Assembly: GCA_949987565.1 (NCBI GenBank)
Contig: OX465119.1
Span: 5,740,694-5,804,693, forward strand
Origin: Luidia sarsii
Lineage: Eukaryota > Echinodermata > Asteroidea > Paxillosida > Luidiidae
Direction of reading: 5' to 3'
DNA length: 64,000 nt
Shown: in pieces, positions 23,161 to 35,100 of the stretch
How the letters are laid out: every line of letters starts with the position of its first letter
Position numbering within the stretch: the stretch's first letter is position 1
Notes under the pieces: generated by a model
What the model saw: the letters and a program-made list of their open reading frames with translations, nothing else
The model's database searches: none
What the model was told of the DNA's origin: nothing
Made by a program: the position numbers and the translations under genes

Positions 23161-26100
23161 CATGAGTCAACACTCGTCTCAAGATGTTCCACCTCATTAC
23201 AAATGTCCTGCAATGCTCGATCCAGCTCATCTCTTTCTGACAGAAGGGAATGGCTGTATAGACCCATATCAAAGCCGCCAATAGAAGAGGAAGCCTCGCT
23301 ATTAGTGCGACGAGACTGAAGGACACTGGAGTAATAGTAGCCATTGGCCACAGAATCCTGTATGCCCATTCTCTCTAGAGCATTCTCAAAGTAGTCCATA
23401 TCCTTCTCTGGAATGTACGGTCTCATAGCTGTAGGCAATGACAAAAAAAGCAACAAATTAACATCAAGCAAATAAAAGGCAAAGAGACTAAGAATTTCAA
23501 TTTGAAAAATAGAAAAGAAAAATTGACTGGAACGGGACCTCTGGCTTCAAATACTGTACCAGCATTTTAACCACCCAAGCTATCCAGCCCTTACGTGGTG
23601 GCCTTCCCAAATTGAATTTTAAAGACACAATTCCTGTTAAGGTTTGGTTTTTGACACGCCATGGTGCCCATAGTTTCAAAAGTCGTTATAAATGGGTCAA
23701 GAACATTTGTTTGTGTTCGGTCAGCCAAAATGCTTGTTATAAATCGGAGTCTCATAATGTGCGTGCTCGTTATACACGAACATTTCTCAATACAAATGTG
23801 AACAAATTGATCTGGACTTTGAAAATATGGTCATTATATAAACCGAGTTGTTGTTATAAACGAGCTTGTTATAACGGGAGTCGACTGTAGTCATATTTTG
23901 CTGGGGAGAGGCACAACATCACAGAGGAACCCAATGAGGTCGCGGTGAGAAGTGGTTAACAACCCCACTGATATCATGATTGCACGGCTGAAGTCAACAC
24001 ACACGGACTCCATACCTGGGAAGAGTAGTTTGCGTTCCGGACCAAACAGGGTTTGGAGTCTGGAGCAGAATTCCTGGATAGACCCAGTCTGCCGGTAATA
24101 TCTCAAGATTGCAGCAAACTGTTGCAACTCTTCAGAGGATAGCTTATTTCGAAGCTAGAAAACACAACAAAAATCATGGTTATGTCATATATGGCTGCAA
24201 TGTGTCAGGTCCATCCTGTCAACTCACTGACCTTGATCATCCTGCAATCAATTTCACCAAACCCATACTAACTTACAATCAATCGCGAGACAATGAGTGA
24301 TGCACATAAAACCATACAGCCCATCACAACTTAAGATACATTGTAAGGCTTTGTGAAATCCACCCCTGATGTGGTGCCTTACATTTACCTCATCAACTGA
24401 CAGCTTTGAACATGCTGGCTTAACCACTTTGTGCCGCGCCCATTTCCAGGGCCCATGATCGCTATACAGGGTTTGTAGAGTCACTTTTGAATATTACACA
24501 ACAGTTGATACATGAAACTAAAGAATGTGCGCTAAGAACCGGTGAAGCAGATATAAACGGACGACGCAGCGCGCATTCTTCAGTTGCCTGATGAAGGTGA
24601 GCAGTTAGCAACCGAAACGTCGCCACCAGCAATGATACATCGCGTGACTTTAATCACCTTTCTCCTTACATATACCACTGCCCCTTCATTTCTATTGAAC
24701 TGATACATACAGGCATGCAACTCTTGAATTGTAAAAAAAGAGGAAAATGTCCAAATGAAACTGCGAGCGCGAAGCACGAAGCGCTTACGGCGTGGGGTTT
24801 GGATTCTAGATGCTCTGTGGTGCATTCTGAGCAGTTTTGGACCACTTATGCCTTTAAGCTGAGTGACAGATTTTAACCTTTTTCAAGGCATACACCCAGA
24901 AAATTGAATTTTTGTTTACAAACGTTTAAACGTCAAAGTTTTTAACCTGATCTCAGCATGTGTTTTACAGGTAAATAAGAGTTAGGGGAGAAGAAATATC
25001 TTTCTTTTTTTTCTTCTTTTTTACGAATCTTATTTTTTTATGGCCGAATTAAAAGAAACGCGGATCCGCGGAAAAGTTGCATGCCTGTACATAGTAACAA
25101 TAAATATCTGTGAAATATAATGTGACCTACAGGTAAGATGGCTAATGAGACATCTACTCCAAAAGTCCTTTTCTAGTAAACGGCATCAGAAAGTCAAAGT
25201 ATGTCAAAATTAATATTTTAAGAAACCTTACGTATAAGAGAATCACCTATCCGAAGGAATTTTTCAACAAATGTCTGTAACTATTGAAAATTTGGGGAAT
25301 TCATAAGCATGTCTGTGCGTACGCTGCAATCCCTGTCAGCACGCCATGTGCACGACCTGAAACTTTAGGTGATATACAAAAATGTTGCAAACTGCTTACT
25401 GACTAAAATTACCAAAATGCAAAACTTAAAATTTTAATGGGCCTGACGTTTCGATCCTAGCAGGACCTTTTGAGAAAGGTCCTGCTAGGATCGAAACGTC
25501 AGGCCCACTAAATTTTAAGACCTGAAACTTTAGCGCCGTTTTCTTGAAAAATGGTTTCCGGGACTGCGCATTGCCTTGTCGTATTTCTCGCGTCATAACT
25601 TTTGATTTCAGAAACGTATGGAAATAATTTTGATATCATTGGAAAGCTACTGAGGTACTCTTTGCAGTGGGTGGGAAAATCTCAAAAACTCAAACTTGGA
25701 TGAAAATCTGTGTACAACTGAATCTAAACTGGCACAATTCAGATGTCAGTGTGGCTTTTGTCATGGAATTATTCGTCCAAACAAAGGTGGGACTGTATGT
25801 TTACTGTGTGTCTGCATAGCCCCTGTACTGATTGCCTTTGACTGCAGACTACCCTCAACTCCAGGCAGTCAAATCTTTGAGGCAGTTGGCTAAAACCAAG
25901 CGTACAGTGTGCGGTAAAGTTGGATTTCCACTTTCTGTCCAACGACTGTTGGGCTCTGGAACATACAGGTACCAACATGCTGTCTTCCATGGCAATGTGC
26001 TATCCCTCCATAATCCACAGTAAACATCCCACAAAATTGCCACTAATCTGGCAATTCATGTGGCAATTCATTGCATCAGGAGTTTGTCATGCAACATATT

Positions 26101-29100
26101 GCTTTGTGGTAGGCTGGAAAGAGTGCTTGTTTATGACTCAGTCAATAATGGTGCCCAGATTCGGAGGTCCTGGTACGTACCGGTACGTAGCAACACCAGT
26201 CGAACTCTGAATTTGGAGGTGGTTAATTTACCAGCGTCTTAGCACCCGAGTTATCAACCCCTAAGGTGGCTGTCATCCCAAATAGCCAACTATCTTTGCT
26301 GTGGTGGGGGCGACAGTCAGAAGCATTCAATTATTAACTGTTGTATATCTATAAGGATCATGCCCCTGTTTTCATTCAGATGCAAAAACCTATTTTGTTG
26401 TAAACATGGCTACAGCATGTCAGGGATCACACAAAGAATGCTTAACATTGGTTTTTTGTTCAAAGCTCTGTCATTAATCACACAAGGGAAGGAAAACTGA
26501 CGGGGAAAGTTGCTAATAATTTGAAGAAAAAAAATTGAACTTGAAACAACTTCAAAAAGTGGATGAAGCGTCTTCGGACTATTCAACCACATGGTCTCAA
26601 CATCCAGGAGGGTAATGACTAACACCATGCAGCTTTCTGATAATCCTTCTTTTGTGTTCAGTCCTTCACACTTCTCTCTTTGATCTTTCCCCCTCTTGTC
26701 ACTAATCCCTACCCTACCCCTTGCCCTTCCCTTTGATCTCTCTCTACCAGCTTCACTTTTTGTCCTTTGTTTCTCATCCGTGTCCTATTCACTCTCTCCC
26801 CCTTCCTTCGTGTACATGTATCTGTTTTGCCCTTGTCACTCTGCCTTTGAGAAAGGTCCTGCTAGGATCGAAACGTCAGGCCCACTAAATTTTAGCTTTG
26901 AAACAACTTCATTAGATAACACAACAAACGGTATGGTAAACAAATCTTACCACATCAATGTACTCCTGTAATAATGCTTTAGCTGTGACACTCAGGTCAT
27001 CCATACTGTCACCTTTTCTTAGTGCTGGGGAGCCAGAGAAATCCACAGAAGCCATGCTAGCACTGAAACAGACAATGTGCAAAGATAACTGTGTCAGTCT
27101 AACTGATGAACAAGCTTGTGGACTAGCCAGTGGAGGAAACTGATCTATCCAACATAATGAAGTGCAAAATTTAAGTACTGGTACAACCTTTTTCAATGAT
27201 GATTTGCCTTGCTCAACATGATAAGCACTGAGGCCATGTGCTCCGTGCTTTGCCCGATGCCTGATGAAAACATTTCAGTCAGCTCGGGTGAGATTCGAAC
27301 ATGCGTCTCCCGCTTTCTAGTGCAGACATCTTAACGACGTGAGCATCGAGCTGGTCGAGGTTGTGTGGCAAATTCAAACAATGTATAGTGGCAGGTTCTG
27401 CGTTGCATCATAGATATAACATGATCATTCTCCTCTACACTGACATCATGTTATATCTATAAATACAAGCTTCATAAAGTTGGGACCAATAAACAGGAAC
27501 AAAATGTGGCTTGAGCATGAGATCTGGTACAGACAGAAAACTATGGTCCAAATTAAGTCCTTAAAATGGAGAAAAAATTGCACATCATTGTTTCTGTACT
27601 TGTATACATGTTCAGAGCATAGTCAAGATGCCATTCATGAAATTTACCAAAATCCAAAATTCATTCAACATTTCAAGAGGAAGTAAACGAACAGACAGAT
27701 GTAAGACCCGGACAAATAAATATTATAGCACAATTCAGTGTTAACAGGTTGAAAAAGAATGAAACAATTTGGAGCAAATACTTACGAGGGAGGTTTGAAC
27801 ACGTCTGGATCCAATGGTGTTCTACTTACAATGCTTCTTGGAACTAACAAACAAACAAAAATACACAAAAATAAACCCTCAGCTTAATGGGCAGGTTTGG
27901 CTGGTATAAGTACCCATAGATTTGATTAAAGGAACCAAGAGAGACGTTTGCTGGACCATTTCCATGTGACTTAAAATGTGAAAAGTAACCATAGCCTTGG
28001 TTATTTTTACAAAAATAAATCCAGTGGAAATCTACTTTTGACACGTCTCTGCATCTCAACCCAGTCCTGAATCATCCATGTTGAGTCTGAGTGATGAGTC
28101 ACAAAGGTAGAGTCTCAAGTTCAAGTCATGAGTCACCTTTAGATTGTACTGTCAGGGTTCGACATTAGCGGTTGCCCGCTTGCCCGGGGCAAGTAAAATT
28201 TCACGTCGGGCAAGTAAAATGTTCAGATGTTAAAATTTACTTGCCCGATCGGGCAAGTAAAATTTTGATAGTTACATAATTGAAATAATCAAAGTCCTTG
28301 CCCAAAACGAGCCAATTATATGTAGATATTGTTCGCATTATTACGATTATTATTTCGAAAAAGCGGAGCTTTTTGCGTCTGCTGACGAGTGGACGCGATA
28401 CGCGAGCACAGATTGTATCCCGCACCGCTACAGTGTATAGCGGCCGTGCGCACGATGTACATGTACAGTACATGTACTGTACATGTACAATGTACATGTA
28501 CAGTCACATACACAGTGTACATTTGCAATACATTTACATATGTACATGTACACGTGTACTGTGTAACACATGTACTGCACACTGCTTTGGTCCAGTTCGC
28601 TGGTAAACATACGTTCATGCGTATAGGAATAGGATCGCCGGGTACCATTGAGGATAGAGAAAGCATGCCGCACGTGTGCGGTAAACAGCGACTTTTCAGT
28701 CTTCGCACCACGATCCTGTTCCCGATTTTGTATTCCGAGACTTGAACAAAGATTTGAATTGAATCTTGGTTTTTCTTTCACGCACAGGGAAATAAATTAA
28801 CGATTGGATATGGTAGGGTACATTATTTTTTTGGTAATGCCCAAACACGCAGGGTGGACCAGTAACAGTTGTAGAGTACTTTTTTTTTCGTGGTCTGATC
28901 TCCCTTCCTCAACGGTCTGTTTTGGTTGTAAGTAACGAGATAGGCTTTCCGCACGGACCGAGTTGACATGAAACCCCAGCCTTTACGATCGTACCGTGAA
29001 ATCCATATTTTGAAAATTACTTAGACGAAATAATTATGGAAAATGTGCTACGGAAGTAACTTATCCTGCTCGCAAAAATTTTACAGGGTGGTCACTGGTG

Positions 29101-32100
29101 TACAACTGTACATGTACATGTACATGTACAGTACATAAGAATCTTTTTCAGTGTCGGCCTAAAGTTTATACGATGCTCCGCGGTTTGACCGTGTTGTTGT
29201 CAGTGACGTCGGCCGTGGCGCACGGCCAGAAAACTGCTGTTGCACGCCGAATCATGTCGGTTATTTTCCCTCCGTACGCCATACTTCTACGAAGTAATTT
29301 CTTTATCTTACACAATTTTTCAAACATAAAATACCCTTATTTCTTCTAATCAAATAACATACGGATCTTTACACCCCCGAATTTTATTTCCTTTTGTATT
29401 AATTAATTTAATGGCCTTATAATCACCAATATCGTGGGAACTGATAATCAACATTATATTTTTTGGGAGTGCTGCTCCTCATTTTCATTTTCGGTACGAA
29501 GAGGAAAATCTTCACAAGAAAACCGTGAATGAATGGTTACAACCTAAACTTATTAACAGTTATTTTGAATTTCCTGATTGATCACTCATGCACAGCAACT
29601 GTGGCTGTGCAATTCTATATTACTTTTAGTTTTACTTTTAGTAGGCCTACTTCATGTTTGGTTTTAGAATTTACTTCACCGTAGGGTTACCGTTTGTCAC
29701 TTCCCCTTGCACAGTAGAATCACTTTGCTTGATCAAGGGCCTTAATCACCAGTGCAGTGGAACCGACATTAGATTTTTTGGGGTGCTGTTCCACATTCAG
29801 GCGGAGGTAATTGGAGCGCTGGATACATAGCTCATAAATCTGTACCCACTATGTATTCTATTTGCACGGATTCAGAGTCTATGTCGATGTTTGGTTTTTC
29901 ATTTTCGGTACGATCTCAACAAGAAAAACGTGAATGAATGGTTACACTTATTAACAGATACTGTTACTGTGAAGCGCAGTGGACTTTGAGCCAAAAGCCC
30001 CATACTTTTTCCAAGATCCTGGGGAGAACTCTGATAATGATTATGGGTTTTGAAAATTTAGAATTATAATAAATCACAGCTTTTAGCAAACTCATAATGT
30101 TATTGAAAGGCTTAAGTGATTTAGGATTAAATTGATTTTTAATGTTTTCTTTTATTTTCATTTTCGGGCAAGTAGATTTTCCATTCGGGCAAGTAAAAAT
30201 ATGAAAAATGATAAATTCACTTGCCCGAAGGGCAAGTTAAAAAAATTGCTAGTGTGGAACCCTGGTACTGTATTGGAAAAAAAATTCACAATTTCTCAAC
30301 AGTTTTTCTGAATGAACATTTACTAGTACTAGAACAACTGACACCGGATATAGCATCAACTGATATACTCAAAGAAAAGGTGGAGAGGAAATCACTTGAT
30401 CAACCAATGTGCCCCAAAACAAGCAGCAAAAAGCCAATAGCTGGCAATTGCAGTACGGTATCTGACTGTGCACTGGTGTTGCAAAAACCAATAATTTTAT
30501 GGTACCGGTACATGTGTTTGTTTGTTTTGAGTCACAAGACAAGTTTGAGTCCCAGTACAAGTTTGTAGGGACGCATGCAAGTCATTAGTTACTATGACTT
30601 GAATCCATGTCTAAGTCATGGAAAATAAGACAGGAGTTGGATGTCAGTCTGAGCATGAGTCATGAGGCATACAGGTATGTACATGTAAAGGTACACGTGT
30701 ATCTTATGTGCAAGTACAACCATGGATATTGACAGGTTCAACTTATATCACTAAATCACTATCTCTCATTATACACCTTGAATATTGAAGCGCTGCCCTA
30801 CCCTCTGCAACACAATGGCTTTTTGTCTCAGTTCCTTACCACTTCCAAGAGATGCAGCTCGTATGATGCTCTGATCAAAGTATTTCATTGTCAGCTCTGT
30901 GTACACTACATAGAAGATCTGTTGGGCTAATGCACAAATTTCATCTGCACACTCCTGTAAGAAAATAACAGAACCAAATGCCAACCATCAAACGGCAAAG
31001 TGTACAATGAACCCTATCAAATCTTACTATTAATCCCTACCCTACTCCTTGCCCTTCCCTTTGATCTCACCCTACCAGCTTTCCTCTGTCCATTGTTTCT
31101 CATCCGTGTCCTATTCACTCTCTTCCCCCTTCCTTCGTGTACATGTATCTGTTTTGTCCTTGTCACTCTGCCTTTGAGAAAGGTCCTGCTAGGATTGAAA
31201 CGTCAGGCCCACTAACATGACTAAATTGACTAAATGACTAAATGACATGACTAAATGAGATTTGCATTTTGGTAATTTTAGTCAGTAAGCAGTTTGCAAC
31301 ATTGTTGTATATCACTATTATTTCTTCTTACGTCTTCCTCTTCTCTCTTTGATAATATCCATTTGATCTCATCCCTTCTAATCTCATCCCTTCTAATCTC
31401 ATCCCTACATCCTGCCCTTCCTGTCATCCGTATCACTCCGTCAAATTACATCATGAGATATCTTCAAGAGAGAGCTGAAATCTCACTTTTGGGGTGAGAA
31501 TGATCCTTTTTGTACTAAAGTTCTTTGAATGTTTGCACCTTGATCAGTTTTCTGGATAAATGCGCACTGTAAATCTATATCATTATTATTATTATTATTA
31601 TCATCCCATTAGCGGTCTTCACACTAGCTCAAACAAGCACAATTCACTTTTACTTTTGGAATTTCAATTTTTTTTCTGGGTGAATGCTGAAATCTCACTC
31701 ATAAATGAGATGAATAAGCAGTCCATCTTACATTTTCTCAGAAATAGTGCAATTACTTGAAGGGTGCTGCGTGTGACCACTACCGAGAACCGAGAAAAAA
31801 ATCAACACCACCATCATGAACTGATTATTACTGTATTGTTACGTGCGATACGATCTCTGGAAGTCAATGCGTTCCAACAAGAACACGTTGCAGATGTGCA
31901 GCTGGTGGCAGGGTATAGCCTTCGGTGAGGTCACTCTTGGGTAAATTTTTGAATCACAATCCAATTGTCGCTAATTTTGCTTTGTGTGAATAGGCACAAA
32001 AAAAAATTGTCTCTCAGTCATGATTCACTTTTCGATAATTTTAAGAGTGAACACACCTAATCTCTCTCCACAGTGCACATTTCTTTCTGTTTTTGTCCTT

Positions 32101-35100
32101 GTTACTTCCAAGGAATTGACTTCCAGTGAAGTGACTTCAACTCTTCTTATCGCACGCAATCAAGCCGTAATATTTATCTCATCGTGGGAGTCAGATGTTT
32201 ATCCACGCATTGAATTGTGAGAGGTGACTTTGTGAATGGTCCTGCTAGGATCCATATCCTACATTCTTTACAAACTTTAGTCGTCACATCACCATGACAA
32301 ATGTCCCTTTGACTGCAATGACTCACCTTTGATTGGCACTCAGTGACAACTAGATTGCAGTGTTCTTGCTGGCTGTCAGTAGCTGGAGAGAAACATCAGG
32401 GTGGATGTGAGAGTGAGCTTAGACACTTTAGACCTTCCACACACGTCTTAAACATTTTCACGAACAAAACAATTGGGTTGCACATGTATTACCGTACATG
32501 TACCGGTAAAAGTACAGCATAGTCAAATACATTGTACAATCCAAATACAGTTAGCATAGGATGACAATGTACAGTAGCTTAAGGTAACCCAGTTGAACCA
32601 CAAATACACCCATGTGGCGGTCATAGTCACTGAAAAGTGCCCCAATGCGAAGTGGTTAAAGAAGAATGAAACCCAGAGAAAATAGTTGGCTTATCTCTTT
32701 GGTTGATAAAACCAACCTACAATTACCCATGTGCAACTCACCTACGAGTTTCATAAAGAGGGAAAAATCATGGAATTCGGTGGTCGAATTCGCGTTCCCT
32801 GTACCCGCCATGTTTTCGAAATTCCCGGCAGGTCACTGCGGGGGGTATGACATAATGACGGGCTACCCCCGCATGGGCCAGGACGGACGTATCCCTACAA
32901 GTAACATGTGTGTACACAACACATGTATACTGCGTGCAGTTTGTATACACTCGCGAGCATGAACGATAGTGTACTGCCAGGCTTTTGGTTGTAACAATGC
33001 CAGCGGAAAAAAAGCTAGGGAAATCTGTCCATGCAGTTCCTAACAAGGCCAAGAGATCTGAGTTGTTTGGGAAGTGGGCTGCGGCCATAAAAGTAGAAAC
33101 ATTTCTCAATGTCGGCTACAAATATAGTCGAAAGGACGTGATTTGTAGCGACCACTTCACGGAGGAGTTGGGATCGAGGTTGACTTGCGGGCCAAACTCA
33201 CCGGCTCGAAGCCGAGAAATATACTGAAAGAACATGCCGTTCCTTCAGTATTTTCACATCGACCAGCGGTGGCATCACGTTCATCGACAGCTTCACGAAT
33301 TGCCGCATTGGATTCCAGAAAGCTGAGTTAATTTTGATGTTTTTCCTGTATGATACGATCGACTTTTGATGTATGTTTTCGTTTCGGTCCTAGCGTGATT
33401 TTTCTCACATGCACGTTCTGCCTAGTCTTTCTCGCAGACCGCTTATCTGTAACTCATGGAGGGTAAACTCCATGGATATACATGTATTGTACCAATTACC
33501 ATGGAGGAAGAAGGGGGGATATACGTACCGTGCCGTATTTTTATTTGTGCTGCAACAAGAACATGGAGCTAGGCCTAATTTACACGTTATCGGAACGCGA
33601 CTCCAGTCGCCCACACTGTTTATTCCCTGGTCGCTGACCGCAACTCCTGTCACCCAGCGCTATTGTGTGCATAGCATACGCTGGGAAGTGCATGACCCCT
33701 GACCCCCACTAAGCTCCACACAGCTTCGCTAACGTGTACAACTGAAATCTCTCCAAAACATCGACCATCTCTTGAATCATTTCTCGTATTTTCCTATTAA
33801 AATTACGCGAGCTGAAACAAAAGCCGGACACAGTGGGCTCCCAGTCATAGTTGTCGGACCTTTATTAAACTCAGCCCCTGGTGTATAAGTTATTTTAGGC
33901 CTACTTGTTTAGCTGTTATAACAGGGCGCCATTCGGCGAAGATCAAGAAAACAGAGAACCAAAATTGCGCAGCGTTTATTTTGTTACAGATACCAACGTA
34001 ATGTACACGTGTACAGTAGTACATTACAAGTAGGACAACGTGTACATTGTACACGTGTACAGTACAGTAGTAGTGTGTACATGTACTGTACATTACATGT
34101 TAGTACACAACGTGTACATTGTAGGCTACGTGCACTGTACATGTACATGTACAGTCCGTGTATCGTATGCAATCAGGAAGCCGTGAAAGTGTTTGTAGAT
34201 CAAGACTATACGCAATCCCCAAGAATAATTCAAATAATGACCAAAGCGAAAAACAATAAATCTGCAAAGGATTATAAGATTATTTTCTCACACATTGAGG
34301 TATAATTCTTTTTTTAAATGTTGATTAATATTTGTAGTTTAAATTAAAATGATTGAACAAGCCTAACTGACCAATCAGACAGGGTCGTCTCCGCCGTGAT
34401 GTCATACCCCCCGCAGTGACCTTCCGGGAATTTCGAAAGCATGGCGGGTTGAGGGAACGCGAATTCGACCACCGAATTCCATGATTTTTCCCTCTTTATG
34501 AAACTCGTAGGTGAGTTGCACATGGGTAATTGTAGGTTGGTTTTATCAACCAAAGAGATAAGCCAACTATTTTCTCTGGGTTTCATTCTTCTTTAACCAA
34601 AGAAGATTGTTCATGCTACCGGTAATTGTCACTGGCCCCAGATGTATACAATACACAGTTGACCTTTTGGACTTACCAATTTTAAACATAACTAGGTGTT
34701 GCCTGTCATCCCTGATGTAACTCACTGCAGCTATGTCATGAATTGGCAAGCGAACCAACGTTTCCTGAAGAAAAAAAATTAAAAAAAGAACAATGCATGA
34801 AAGAAATGGAGACATACATGTACAATGTAGCTGGAGCGTGAGCCTAAGCCGTGTTTTGGAAAAGGGCCTTGGATTTTGCTGTAGTTTTCTAGATGCACAA
34901 GATGAAAATCTGTAATTGGTTTTCAGGCATGGTCAGGGGTCAAATTTTGTCAAAGAACATACTGGACAACAGTCTTAATGACTGAAGAATCTTACTAGGC
35001 CTTAACTTTATTTACCTTAGTATGCCAAGTAAACAAGTTTTGTGCATGCCAAGTACCAATATTGTACATGCATGCATGTGCATTAATCAAGTCAATGCAT

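Noticed and set aside
27285..27360. Second tRNA gene candidate on the minus strand
   Set aside because: Only the B box is good; the acceptor stem does not pair and a SINE-like tail follows.
28316..28781. Overlapping 100-130 residue frames on both strands
   Set aside because: They lie inside the non-autonomous 28153-30264 element and its ACATGTAC tract; no transposase motifs.
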